A DNA stretch of 64,000 nt from positions 204,479,253 to 204,543,252 of the forward strand of contig OV884060.1 in the NCBI GenBank assembly GCA_930367215.1. The letters are read 5' to 3'. The DNA comes from Pollenia angustigena. Taxonomy: Eukaryota; Arthropoda; Insecta; Diptera; Polleniidae. The translations under genes and the position numbers were made by a program. Under the pieces are notes generated by a model, which saw only the letters and a program-made list of their open reading frames with translations, was not told the origin of the DNA and ran no database searches. Shown here piece by piece: positions 10,821 to 22,760 of the stretch; within the stretch, counting starts at the first letter, position 1, and every line of letters starts with the position of its first letter.

Positions 10821-11051
10821 GGCCCGTTTTCACAACTTAACGATAGATAGATAGATTAACGAAGGTAGGATTTTATCGGCCGTATAAAAAGTGTTCCATT
10901 ATTACAACTTTACTTTTACCTAACAGGTTGGATGAACCTTAATTTACTCTATGGCTCACTTTACGTTAAAGTAAAATTTTAATAATGGAACACTTTTTAT
11001 ATGGCCGGTTAAAGTCTACTTTAAGCTATCGGTAAGTTGTGAAAACGGGCC
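10821..11051. mobile_element. Harbinger-type MITE, copy 1
   Basis: 231 bp with termini GGCCCGTTTTCACAACTTA, flanked by TAA at 10818-10820 and 11052-11054. A second copy of the same family is at 60319-60536. Three-base TWA duplications are typical of PIF/Harbinger elements. Internal paired blocks GTGTTCCATTATTA and TAATAATGGAACAC show it is palindromic over much of its length. Confidence 0.85.
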
Positions 11052-11329
11052 TAAGTCGATTTAGCCATGTCCGTCTGTCCATCTGTTGAAAACACGCTCA
11101 CTTTCGAACAACTCAAAAAAACAAACTTGGTGCCAAATTGCTTGTAGTTATCCTAAGCAGTTTGGGATTGAAATCCAGCAAAATCGGTTCAGTAGGACCA
11201 GAGCTATGAATCAAAATGTGGAAATACCACCTAAAAAAATTGATAATTTTGTTACAAAAAATAACATAAATGCTGGAACAAGGCACGGAATGAGATAAGA
11301 TTTAGCAAAAATTAGTTTTATTTGACTGG

Positions 11330-11890
11330 AAATCACGCTGTTAAATTTCGTGAAGATCCGTCCATAATTTACCCTAAGACCCATATAAACAATACTCCCG
11401 GAAAACAGATTAGTACGCCTAAAACCGTAAAAAATAACGCTAGCGTAACAAAATTAGGTGCGTCACAGGACTAGAAATAACACTGTGAAATTTCGTGACG
11501 ATCGGTCCATAATTTACCTTAGGCCCCATATAAACCCTACTACCGGAAAACAGTTTAGTACGCCTTAAACCGTAAAAAATAATGCAATCATAACAAATTT
11601 TGGCTCTTCCCAGTTTTATAGGACTATAAACGATACTGTGAAATTTCGTGAAGATCGGTACATAATTTACCCTAGGCCCCATAGAAACCTTACTCCCGGA
11701 AAACAGTTTAGTACACCTAAAACCATAATTAATAATGCTATCATAACAGAAATTGGTACGTCACAGTTTTAAAGCACTAGAAATGACGCTGTGAAATTTC
11801 GCGATGATCGGTCTATAATTTACCCTAGGCCTCATATAAACCCTACTACCGGAAAACAGTTTAGTCGCCTAAAACCATAATTAATAACAA
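11330..11890 (+). repeat. About 155 bp tandem repeat, four diverged copies
   Basis: Each unit contains CTGTGAAATTTCGTGA, GATCGGTCCATAATTTACCC, AGGCCCCATATAAACC, CGGAAAACAGTTTAGTACG and AAAACCGTAAAAAATAA in order. It lies inside the composite repeat 10696-12004. Confidence 0.85.
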
Positions 11891-12004
11891 ATCGTCACAG
11901 TTTAAGATAATAATAACATCATACAGATATTACTCCTTAAACATTCGAACTGTCGGTGGAGGGTATCAAAGATTCGGCACAGCCGAATATAGCACTCTAA
12001 CTTG

Positions 12005-14064
12005 TTTTTTTTAGTTTTATATTTTCAGTAAGAGAACAGACCTACAAAATCACAGAGGAATTTCCTTCTTATAACATCGCCAGCCAATCATTTAAGAGTA
12101 CAGACTTCGTTATATCCACTTACTTATAAAAGAGCAGAAAAATTTAATTATACAATAGCTGCAAATACCACACCAATCCATTTTTGTTTTCAATCACTGG
12201 CCAGCACAAAAGGGAATGATTTTCGCGTTATCGGTGAAAGAAAACTCCAATATATTTGTCTAATGAAGAAAAGAAGCAGCCTCAGTTCTATCTTAGATAG
12301 ATCATTCAAACAGGCAAACACCGGCGTTCTCAGGTATCTCGCCTCTTGGACGGCGACCCAATAAAAAATTGAGCTTCAAACGAAGCAGGTTTGAAAAGGG
12401 AGAAATGTAAGAGTTTCGCTTACGATTTCGCTTAAAGAAGGCATCAATTTTATATGGTGATTTCCCACCACTTTGAAGCAATACATTTTTGACACAAAAG
12501 GCGCTTTATCCAACGCTTTACACACTGAATAGTTTTTTACAGTTATTTTTTAGTATTTTCCCTTGCAAACTTGCTTCGTAGTATGGGAATGCCTTAGCAC
12601 TTGAAACTTTATTTTTTTATAAAACTTGCTTAGAGTTCGTTCACTTACTTTACTGCATCTCTGTATGTCTTATTGCGCAGCACATAATACGTGCTTCGTA
12701 AAATGATAAAAAATTTTATTGGGTAATTTTGTCAGTCGTGATCGAATACTTTATCGATTAGAAAGCTATTCGGTCCACAAAAAGGCATCTCAATAGACAG
12801 TCCTTTGCCGTAAGTCGTATTTGATGCGTATCTTGCACCGAAAAGGATTCCGGAGTGCAGTGGTTAGTGCTTTATTTTATGCGTAAACTTTTTTTTTCCG
12901 CACCCTTGCAAATATGAGTTTCATTGATTTGAAAAAACTAAAAGCTATTTTTTTGCAATTTTCCTAAAATGTCTTGCCTGATGAGTCCCAGTCCATATTA
13001 TGAAACTTTTGCTGCGAAACATTTGAATGAAAGGGGAAGGAAAAATGGAAAAGTGTAGTTTGTTTCATGTATCTACAAGTAGCTTTTGTAAGTTTGTTAT
13101 TGAGAGAAAGAAGAAGAAGAAGCGAGAATGCGAAAAAATTTAAGAAAGTTTTTGCATAAAATGTTTCATAATATAGACGAGGACTAATGAATTTCAATTC
13201 GATTAGTTATCTATTTTTTAAAGATTTTTTTTCGTCTTTGACTTTTTCAAATAACACTTCCCTTTGCAACCCTCTTTACAACAGTATTAACAAGATAAAT
13301 GACCAGTAATTTATATTAAAGTTCGCTGGTTGCTCTGTTAAAATGGCAACTTGGTTGGCTTTATTTTGTCTGTCCATACGTCTGTCTGTTTAGCAATTTG
13401 GCTGCTCGATTTTTTTCCCGTTGCCCTCAATAAAATTCTAATAAAGTATTTCGATTTTCTTGTCTTTTATCTTTTGATATACTTTTTTTTTTTTTGTTTG
13501 TCAGTTGATGCATGTCGACAGTTAATAAAATTGAAGGCAGCTCTTAATGAAAATAAAATGATTTCAGCCATCACTTGTGTGGTTTATTTGGATGGAGAAG
13601 AAAAAAACAAAATAGCATGATGGAATATAAAATGTATTAGATATTAAATGGAATACTGTGGGAATGATGAGAAAATAATTGATATTTTTTTTGATAAAAG
13701 GTTTTTTAAGGATATTAAATTATTTTTAACAATTTTAACCAAAAGTCCACATTTATATCAGGTCGGGAAAGAGTTTATTTGACTGATTCATTATATTTTA
13801 TCCCATTTCTACACTTGCATACATTTCGGAGAAACGCATGGAAGATGTTGATAATTTGAAACATGCTTTCACATTTGAAACATCTAAAATCTACTATCAT
13901 TAAAAAAATGTCACCATTTTTGAACAAAAAACTTTTTTTTTCTACAGAAATGCCAACATTTTAAAAGAAAATACCAAAGTTTATTTGGAATTCATTTTGT
14001 TTTATAATATAAAAAACCAATTAAACAAAAAAAGACTTGCAAAAAAGGAAAAACTTGAAAAATT
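12005..14064. other. No gene seen; one orphan TIR
   Basis: AT-rich. At 12733 the phrase CAGTCGTGATCGAATACTTT continues TATCGATTAGAAAGC and matches the terminal repeats of the element at 27238-28271, so a solitary end of that family is present. Short open frames (12964-13197 minus, 13351-13620 plus) have no recognisable motif. Confidence 0.5.
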
Positions 14065-14405
14065 GTCAGCTCATTATTGGCTTGACCTACCGACCATTTA
14101 AACATAAAAACAGAGTTAGGTATGGGTTATATATATTTTGCATACTCCCTTTCTAAATCTAAAATCTGTTCCACGAAATTTTTTTTTAAGCATTAAATTT
14201 GCTCCATATGAACTATCTTAGAATTTATAGAGTATTGTTTTGCTCTATACTCCATTGTTTGTCGAATACTGCAAATTCCTTATTCAAAAGCGTACAAAAT
14301 AAATGTAAATCTTGCTTTGCCAAGTAGTTAGGGCGAAAGCAAAATTAAATGACAGCAAGAAAATACATTTTACTCTTGCTCCGCTTCATTGCCGTAAAAC
14401 AAAGT
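14065..14405 (+). repeat. Dispersed repeat with an inverted copy at 58010-58325
   Basis: Shared blocks in the same order are GTCAGCT...ATTA, CGACCATT, AGGTATG, ACTTTCTAAATC, TTTGCTCCATAT, GTATTGTTTTG, CGTACAAAATAAAT and GCTTCATTGCCGTAA. Divergence is substantial. No terminal repeats or coding potential were found. Confidence 0.7.
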
Positions 14406-14511
14406 AGTAAAAGCCAAATAAAATGTCAAGCACTCAATACTGCATATGCATGCAGTACAAAAAGTTATTTTTTTAAAATAAATTTAGAAAAGTGGCGCAT
14501 GCAGCACAAAA

Positions 14512-14605
14512 CATGAATTTATACTTTCATTAAAATACTATTAACTTTCAAGTTCGTTCATGAATTTATACTTTCATTAAAATACTATTAACTTTCAAGT
14601 TCGTT
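14512..14605 (+). repeat. 47 bp perfect tandem duplication
   Basis: Two identical 47 bp units start at 14512 and 14559 (CATGAATTTATACTTTC...), followed by the first few bases of a third. No difference was seen between units, so the duplication is recent or is an assembly artefact. Confidence 0.9.
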
Positions 14606-14753
14606 CATGAACGACAAAAATTTATATTTTTCTTTTTTTTATTTTGTTTTTTTTTTTAGGAACATCTTGTAAAGATATGTATTAATTTTAGGATCTATGT
14701 CTAATGAGAAAATTTCAACATATTCGCAATGTTGATGGTAGTTGTTGACAAGT

Positions 14754-14829
14754 CGTTAGCTCAGAATTGGTTTGGCGCATTTTATGTTTAAATTACCATG
14801 ATATGCGTCAAACCAATTCTGAGCTGACG
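14754..14829. repeat. Hairpin of about 27 bp arms
   Basis: AGCTCAGAATTGGTTTGGCG pairs with the inverted sequence AGCTCAGAATTGGTTTGACG across a loop of about 23 bp. Probably a very small MITE. Confidence 0.75.
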
Positions 14830-14951
14830 AAGTGGTAAACTTCCAACAAAATTATTTTAAACGAATATTTTTATATATTATTTAATTTAATTAAACCATT
14901 TTATAGTCACCGGAATTCTTATTATTGTTAAATTAGTTCTCTATCAAGAAA

Positions 14952-15900
14952 CCACAACCATATTATGGTTGCCTTCGAGGATGTTATGTTTGATGCTAAA
15001 CAATAAAATGTTAACCACTTATAATAAAAGGGGGCCAACCCCCCAATGTACGATGTTAATTGTGAGTTTCACATTAAAGTCGAGTTTTTTGCCCAATTTA
15101 ATTTGACATTTCTTTGCTTTCGTGTTTGACAAATTCAGCCATGGAAATGTACACAATTGAACAGCTCTTAAGATTGTTGAAGCCTTTTACGGGCCTGTAG
15201 GAAATGGAAAAACACCTGTGCATGCTCTCCCAGTTCGTTCTGCGGAAAAAATTGCTGTTGTTCGCGAAAGCGTGGCAGAAGAGCCGTCAACCTCGACTCG
15301 TCGTCGTCCCCAACAATTGAACATCCCACGAACATCACTGATACGAATTTTGAAAAAAGATTTGAATTAACACGCTAACAAGGTTCAATTGACTTAGAAG
15401 CTGAAGCCTATTGACCATTTAATGCTTCATAAATACACCGAATGGTTGGTTGAACAGACAGAAAGAAGTGAACGGTGGCGTTGCAATGAAAATCATCTTC
15501 TTTTGGTTTGTCACCATTGGACTTCTTCTTTAGGGATATTTAAAAGAAGAAGTGTAGGGCAATAAGCCAAAAACCAATTAAGCACCTAAAGGATGCGATA
15601 ATTCGGCACATTAACTACATTGAATCTCAATTATGTCTCAGAGTCATTGAAAGTATGGACCATCGGATAGAGGTGTGACACCGAAGCCGTAGCGATCGTA
15701 TTGGCCGATATTTTATTGTAAAAGATCCTTCTATCATAATTATATTACGATAGTTCTCTGAAAACTTTTTGTTTTATTAACAATAAACATCGTGCATGGT
15801 TATTCTTTTTCAACTTAAAACCATACGGGTTTTAGTGTTAAACAAATTATTGTAAAATTTAACCATAAAATTTTTGGAGATAACCATAGTATGGTTGTGG
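14952..15900. mobile_element. TIR-like element enclosing an internally deleted mariner copy
   Basis: The ends are CCACAACCATATTATGG and, inverted, CCACAACCATACTATGG. No clean target duplication was found, so the boundaries are provisional. It holds the mariner-like pseudogene at 15139-15720. Confidence 0.4.
15139..15720 (+). pseudogene. Mariner-like transposase, internally deleted
   Basis: It begins MEMYTIEQLL, then reads PVHALPVRSAEKIAVVRESV, RTSLIRILKKDLN, KPIDHLMLHKYTEWLVEQ and finally HLKDAIIRHINYIESQLC with RVIESMDHRIEV. The first blocks are the N-terminal DNA-binding half of mariner-class transposases and the last are the C-terminal end. The middle, with the catalytic aspartates, is missing. 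Between about 15500 and 15560 the sequence jumps from the LVEQTERSERW region to the segment downstream of the DDE core. Stops and frameshifts are present. It complements the orphan catalytic fragment at 8925-9232, which belongs to the same broad family. Confidence 0.75.
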
Positions 15901-15987
15901 CATCTAAGGAGTGTATATTAAAAAAAATTCATAAGGATGGAAAAACTAAGTATGTATACCCTTATTCACCACTAGTGGTGGAATGTA

Positions 15988-16299
15988 CACAGAAAAAATA
16001 GAAAATCGACTTTAATTAAACAATTCGTTCAGACAAATAAATGGTTTACTAATTTTGCCCCTGCAAAAGAATTGATCATATCAATTAACGGATTTGTATT
16101 TTCGAGTCATGCGACACAAATTTAGTCAATTTAAAAATTAATTACATAAACAAAAAAATACACAACATATACACAAACATTTAAATTTATGTGTTTTGAT
16201 TAAAAAAATTAATTGCAGCGAACAAAAAATTAATTGAATAATAAATGTGCACCCATTAATTATTTGATTAGATAATTTTTGGCAAACATTTTTTCTGTG
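15988..16299. mobile_element. TA-flanked MITE (CACAGAAAAAAT ends)
   Basis: 312 bp between CACAGAAAAAAT and its inverse, flanked by TA at 15986-15987 and 16300-16301. TA duplications are those of Tc1/mariner elements. Ends of the same type bound 61582-62422. Confidence 0.75.
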
Positions 16300-16301
16300 T
16301 A

Positions 16302-18429
16302 TTGCACCTTGAGATTTTTCTGCTCTAAAAAGAAAACCTTGATAACCACTGTAACTCCATGATGGCTTCTTATTATATATCTTCTTTAATTTCCCCTACC
16401 TCCATCATTTTACCCCAAAATTTTACAGCGCATGAGCATTAAGGATACCACGGGAAATCTGTATAGAAAAGAAAAAAAGAATGGAGATTTAGTATACCAA
16501 CAAATTTCACAAACACATACTTAAACTAAAATGTAAACGTGTATGTTAAACAGTATTTGTTAAATATTAACGAGACTTATTGACCGTCAGTGGAAACGGC
16601 GGCTCTTACAACCAACAAATAGACACCATTTTTTTTTGTTTTTGACGAAGAATTTCGCGTGAAATCTATTTATTGTGAAATTGGTTTAAAAAACAGCTAA
16701 AATACAAAACAAAAAATATAAAACGCTAAATACAAAAAATGTTTTTGTTTTATGAATTGTCGTTAGTTAAAATGTTGTTGCTGCTGCATCTTTAGCATTT
16801 TGGCATTGACTATTTGTGGTTCCCTACACGCGCTGCAAAAACCAATAACGTTTTTATATTCACTTCATTTCATTTCTATATTTTTTTTTGAAGTTTGAAA
16901 GAAAATTTAAAATTTTTATTGCGGTTTGACTTCGATGCTGCAGTTGGAATTGCAAATGTTTTTTGTATAAAGAGAGGAAGAGAGAGAGAGAGAAAAAAGA
17001 ATGCAGAGAAAAGGGAAATTGTGCATAAACAATGATAGTTTTTTTTTTTTTAATTCGTGACCTTTTTTGTTTTTGAAAACATTTTAACTTTTGCAACCAA
17101 CATTGTAAAAAATTCCATTTTTTCATTTAGAAGTTAAAAAAAAAGAAGGTAAAAGAAGGAAAAAATGCAGCCGCATTAGAATTAAGAACAACAACAATAA
17201 TAACATGTACGTTTAAGGATATACTAAATGTAATAATTTGTACATTTTTGTTGTGATTTTAACGTTAATTGGTGTCATAAATTTTGGAAATGTGCGCATA
17301 TTACAATTGTTCTTGAGGTTTCATTGCATGCTCGGATTCTAAAAAATGAAGTTACATTTCCTTTTTTTTCGTATTTGTAAAAAAGATACAATTGTCTTTG
17401 CATTAATGCATGACAAGATGACCTTTTTTTTATGAAGTGTTTTCGCGTTTAATGCGCGAAGTTGCTGTTGCCGTTTGGCAAGGCAGAGTTTTTTTTTTCT
17501 TACCTACTAAAAGCTGGTAAACGGAAACGATTATTTAGTTTTTCCGTTTTTTCTTTTTCTTCTTTGTGGGTGCATCATAAACTAAAAAATTGTTGTAAAA
17601 AATTTGTAGTTTTTATTTAAACAATGGTTTTGGCAAAAAACTGCCTCGATTCTTCTAGTTCTAGTTTCGCCAGAGTTCAGTTTACAAGATCAATTTCGTG
17701 GAATAGTTTAAGTGACCTTGCTAATATTTTTTTTATGATTTTTACAATTTCTATAAATTTTGCTATAAAACCATAAACAAATTGACTCTCGGTGGGTTTT
17801 TAAAGGAATTCTTAAAAAAATTGGTCCTTTTTTGTGTTTGAGGGAAGCAACAAAAAAAAAAAACGATATCCTTAAAAATATATGGCATATTTTTTCACTA
17901 ATTTTCTAGTTATTGTTTTATGTGTCTGTGAAGCAAAAAATGCCTTAGAAAATTAATATTTAGTTGACATTGTTTAACATGTTTTTTAGAGTAACTAATG
18001 TATTTCAGTTTTTTATGATTTTGCCTTTTTTAAATGTCACCTTTGCGTTTTTTTTTTATGATCTATTTGTCGAATTAAAAATGTTTCTTGGAAGAAGATT
18101 TTGTTAAGGAATTCCTTTAAAAAAGGGGTTTATTAAACATATTTAAGCCTTTAGCTTAGTTTGTAAACAGATAAATTGATTTCGCGTCTAAAACCCTTTA
18201 GTTCAGGCGAATTTTTTTTAATCTTTTAATTTAATGGTTTGACTTTTTGGTTTACAAGGTTAAAGGTTAAAATTTAAAAACTGAATTTGTTTTTTTTTCG
18301 ACAAATAAAGAAAAAATTTGATAAAATTTAACATTTTATTGGTTTTAAAGAACTACCAAAAGTTTTTTTAGTTTTTAAAAACTACCAACATCTTTTGGTA
18401 ACAATAAAAGTGAATTTTAATTAATACTA
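16302..18429. other. No gene seen
   Basis: AT-rich with homopolymer runs and a short GA run near 16978-16992. At about 16584 GTCAGTGGAAACGG matches the phrase at 8567 in inverse. Confidence 0.5.
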
Positions 18430-19400
18430 TAAAAAAGGATATACGACGAACTCTTTATAATTTGAGTTTAAAAAAAAAATCCAAAGCAAATAAAAAATTA
18501 GTTAAAAATTACAAATTGTAAGCAAAAATAATTTGAAATTTCGTTGGAAAAATTTTAAAATCTTTGAATATGCTTAAAAATTTGTTTATTAAAACCTAAA
18601 TATTGCATAACAAAGTTGTTAACAGCTTAATTGAAGTTATTAAACAAAAAATTAAAAAAAGGATATATGGCAAACTTTTGCAATATTTGTTCTAAACAAG
18701 AAATTGTTTAGCAGATATAACTTAAAATTAAAACTGCATCTTGTAATGCAAAAAAGAATCAAAACTTTAATATGTAAAATAACATATTTCTAATTTATTC
18801 AAATTAACAATTGTGTTTAAATAAAAAAAGTCGTTAAATATTCACTAGTAGCATTAAAAGTATGCAAATAAAAAAAAAACCAATTTTTGAAAAAAGGATA
18901 TATGACAAACTTTTAAAATTTGAGTTCAAAAAAAAATTTTCTTTAGCAGATGCAATCTGATCCTAAAATCACAAGTTTTAATAAAAAAAAAAAAATAAAA
19001 ATTTCAATTTGTGAAGTAAAAAAAATATATAAAAAGTTTTAATAAAATGTTTTTAGCTTTCAAATAAAAACTTTATAACAAGCTTAAAGCAATTTTTCTC
19101 AAAATTTTTAAATGAAAAATAAAAGGCAAACATTTATAACTTGTATTTTAACCATTTAAAACAAAAGGATATATGACAAAGTCCTGTATTTAATACTTAA
19201 GAAAAAATGCATTTGATAAAAATAAACTAAATACGAAACTACAAGTTGTAATGGTAATTTAAGCAAAATTTTTTAATATCCAAAAAAAAGGATATATGAG
19301 CAACTTTTCTGTCACGAGTTTTTGAAAAAAATTTGTTACTCAATCATAAACTTGACATAAATCTATAAATTGTACTGAAATTTTTTTTTGAAATTTCTCA
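18430..19400 (+). repeat. Degenerate satellite-like array, period about 230 bp
   Basis: The phrase AAAAAGGATATATGACAAAC or close variants recurs at about 18435, 18658, 18893, 19166 and 19287. It is usually followed within 20 bases by TTTGAGTT-like sequence, and then by CTTTAGCAGAT and ACAAATTGTAA blocks about 60-110 bases on. Spacings are about 223, 235, 273 and 121 bp. Two more units occur at 25795 and 26133. The spacing and the ordered sub-blocks indicate an old tandem repeat and not chance AT-richness. Confidence 0.65.
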
Positions 19401-20825
19401 TTATTATTTGGAAATTTTTGAAAGTGAAATTTTTAAATTCAAAATTACAAAAAAAAAAAATATAAATATGTATTTTATTTTAATAAACAAAAATATTATT
19501 TTTAACATAAAAATATTATTTTTAACATAAAATATTATTTTTAGAAAAACTTTTCTGAATTTCTCCTAATTATTATGAAATTTAAAAACTACAAAAGATG
19601 TTATTTAAATAAACAAAAATATTAGAACTTCAAACTAATACAACATATTAGTTTGTGGTCTCTATCGTGCTATTCTTAGAATTGGTTCCATTGGCCACTT
19701 CAGTAAATCAACATTAAAAATAATAAAATCTTTGTTATGAAACAATAATTTGAGACGCTTATTTTAAATAAGACCTATTTTAAATATTAAAAAGAAGACC
19801 TTTTCCGGAAATAACAAAGTGACAAAACATTTACTCAATTACTTCCTTAACAAAAAAAAAAAATACTTAAAAATATCCTTAAAATCCAATTGAACAAAAA
19901 TTTTAAATTTCTCTGATGTATTTAAGAATTGATTTAGTATTTTTTAATAAACAATATTAAGATCATATGAACTTAATAAAGAAACCGCCTTTTAAGTGTT
20001 TTTTTTTTCTTTCAAACAAGAGTGGGGAGTCCCCTTCAATTAGCTACTTAAGAGGCAATTAGCAGTGCCAAATAGGCGGCGGTTTCTACTAACAAGAGAC
20101 AACAACACAAGAAAGAAATTGAACGAGAACATAAAACTTGAACACAAACTAATGGGAAACAATTTACCACATGATGTTTAAGAAACTATTTAAAATGGGG
20201 CGCTTTAATTGCTTGTTAAATAAAAAAGCAACAACTTGCATTATGAGACATTACAAACAAACAAACAAACTGTTAAGTGTCGACAATTATGTCATATTGA
20301 CGTCACTTTGATCTGGTTTTCTTATTACGCCACCAATCAACAAAGTCTTGTGCAGAGAGTCTTTACCCTGTGCTGGTACTCCGGCACCTAAAAGCGGTAG
20401 TGGTTGAATGTTTTTTAAGTGTTTTTTTACAATCTTCAAAACTATTAGAACATTAATTTAAGCGCCTTTTAGGGGATAAGGATTCTTTTGTCGGAAGGAT
20501 GTTGAAAAATTATGTCTCTTAATTAAACTCTAAAATTAGTTACGCTTGGTTTTCAAATGGACGACATAAATATTGTAAATGGTTTTAGTGGCTGGAAAAT
20601 TTTAATAAATTAGTGAAAATTTATTTCCGTATTGATCCTTAAATTAATTGAGAGGTTTTATTTTATTAAATGTGAAAGCAAAAAAAAATGTATCGTCAAC
20701 TTAAATGCAAACGGACGTAAGTACGCTTTTATTTTTTTTACGGAAGAAGCAAAAACGTAACAACATCAGTAATAACAAAGTATTTTTGTAATTTGTTCAA
20801 AGTTTACTTATATTATGAGGAGTTA
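19401..20825. other. No gene seen
   Basis: AT-rich. A short direct repeat ATTATTTTTAACATAAAA occurs near 19494 and 19511. No coding potential was recognised. Confidence 0.5.
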
Positions 20826-21085
20826 AGGCCCAACTATTGTTGGCTTAAGCAATTGTGCGAAAACATGTGATTCATATGTGTCGAACCATATTGAACTTAA
20901 GAAAACTTTTTGGTTTATTTTATGTAACTGGCGTTTGCTTAAGCAAAGTGCGAAATAGATCGCACTTTCCGTAAGGAATAAAATATTTTTTGATTTTATT
21001 TTTGTTTTTTAAACGCTTTTACGAGACTTTTGGTTTTTTTTTTGACAGTAGCTTAAGCTAGCTTATGCATATTATAGTTGGGCCT
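20826..21085. mobile_element. Harbinger-type MITE (AGGCCCAACTAT ends)
   Basis: 260 bp with inverted termini AGGCCCAACTAT, flanked by TTA at 20823-20825 and 21086-21088. Inner blocks TTGGCTTAAGCAA and GCTTAAGCTAGC continue the symmetry. No coding sequence. Confidence 0.8.
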
Positions 21086-21711
21086 TTATTTATTTTTAAG
21101 CAATGTTTTTTGTCGTATTCTATATACATACATACATACTTGAATTACTATTTCAGTTACGTCCTTTTGACTTATATACTTTTTTTCAAACAATAGGAAG
21201 TAACTAAACTAAAGACAGCACAATTTTAGATGCACAACCAATAGTGCCACAAATGCTAGAACATCCATATTATGTTAGTAAAATTTTAAAGTTTTTTTTT
21301 TAATAAAAATATTTATTTATATTTTAACGTATTTTTTTATTTATATGGGCATCCGATTGGTCAACCGGAACAAAAAAATTATAAGTTATTGAATGACTTT
21401 GTTTTAGCACATTTTCAAAAGGAATGAAACAAACGTTATTTTTGTTTTTATTCTTTATCGAGATTTATGGATGCCAAGTCGAACAAGTGCAACCTTTCTC
21501 ATTTGGATATTTCAATTGCACGTTCTGTTTTTATAAAAGTTCTTAAAGAGAAACATTATGCATTGACTTTTTCTCTCTAAAATCTTTCGGAGGGTGCAAA
21601 GAGTCAAAAATTAATGCATAGAAACTGTACGATTGCAAATAACTGTGATTTTACCTTTGTATTATCTCATACATCTTTCGATGTATGTCACGTGCGACAT
21701 TGGAAAACAAG

Positions 21712-22085
21712 CTTGCAAATAATACGACCAGTCTAAACATGAGTGTAAAGAGTAGCCCACAAGGGACTAGGACTAGTCCAAAAGTAACCCAAACGTATGG
21801 AAAAAAACATGGCTTATTTAACATAACGATGTCCTAGGGGAGGACCATATAACCCAGCTTTGGACTACAAAGGAGTATTTTTAAAACTACTCCATGGTAT
21901 ACTCAAGAGGGTTAGTTTTGAAGTCGCTTAAAAACGAAAGTACGTCGTTAAAAAACGAAGACATGTCGTCCCACTACAAACACTTTTTAACAATGACATG
22001 GTCCATGCTTGCATTACATCGGACCAGTCCATGTAGTAGTCCATTTTAGCAAAATGGATCAGGTGGTCCAATATTATTTGCAGGG
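21712..22085 (-). mobile_element. CCCTGCAAATAAT MITE, copy 1
   Basis: About 374 bp, homologous in reverse orientation to 33638-33997 and to the split copy 45864-49543. Ends are CTTGCAAATAATACGACCAG and, inverted, CCCTGCAAATAATATTGGAC. Internal landmarks are CCATACGTTTGGG (inverted here), the paired phrases CGACATGTCTTCG and TACGTCG, and CTACTCCATGG. No coding sequence. No clear target duplication is visible at this copy. Confidence 0.85.
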
Positions 22086-22760
22086 AACATTTACTATCAG
22101 TGCGTCGAAAGTAAATGCAGAAAGTTCATCAAATATCGAAAAGAAACAGAGATTTTTACAAAATTGAACAAAAAGAAACCTCACTGAAAAATAATAAGAT
22201 TGCAATCTTATATAAAATTGGTCACGTGTGAAAATTAAAAACTGGAAAAATATTTTTTATATGAAAGATTTATTTATGTAAATACACACATTTACTTGCA
22301 AACACACCTGTATAAACGCACTGGTTCGTTTGAAATATATTGTGTTGCTGCCTGTAGTCCTTGGTTGTATTCATTTTTTTTTTTTTTAATTAATATTATT
22401 TATTAAGCTTGAAGTCTATTATTTTTTATAAAATTATTTATTTTAATTAATAAGGTTTTGTTTGTATTGTTCCCAATTTTAATCTTGATAAAAACACTGA
22501 AATTTATTGGGAAAAGGATAGATTTTCTATACGCATTTCACTGGTTGCTTAGGCCAGATCATCCGAAAACATTCTCCCAAAAAATTTTGGAAAAGCCAAA
22601 GATATTAGCAAATAAAAATGCAGAGCTAATAAGAATTGCAAACACTCAAAAAGTCTTATTTGCAACGATATCAAAGCTTTAAAAAAAAATACCAACAATT
22701 AACAGTGAGTTTTTCTTACATTCCCCAATACAATTGGTTGGAATTCTCCAAACTTTAATT
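22086..22760. other. No gene seen
   Basis: AT-rich. A short frame at 22458-22682 has no recognisable motif. Confidence 0.5.

Larger units (their letters stand above)
10696..12004 (+). mobile_element. Composite fly repeat with TATACCC head and hairpin tail
   Basis: The head TATACCCTCCACCACAA folds back on GAGGGTATA at about 10735. The tail has a hairpin ATTCGGC-ACA-GCCGAAT (11972-11988) followed by ATAGCACTCTAACTTGTTTT. The interior includes GCCATGTCCGTCTGTCC (about 11065), a phrase found in abundant dispersed fly repeats. It hosts a MITE (10821-11051) and a tandem array (11330-11890). The same head and tail design appears in 50173-50872. A Helitron-like nature is possible but unproven. Confidence 0.6.

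Noticed and set aside
8560..16600. One 8 kb element bounded by CCGTTTCCACTGAC
   Set aside because: Only about 14 bp match at the two places and the interior contains several independent elements; more likely ends of separate MITEs.
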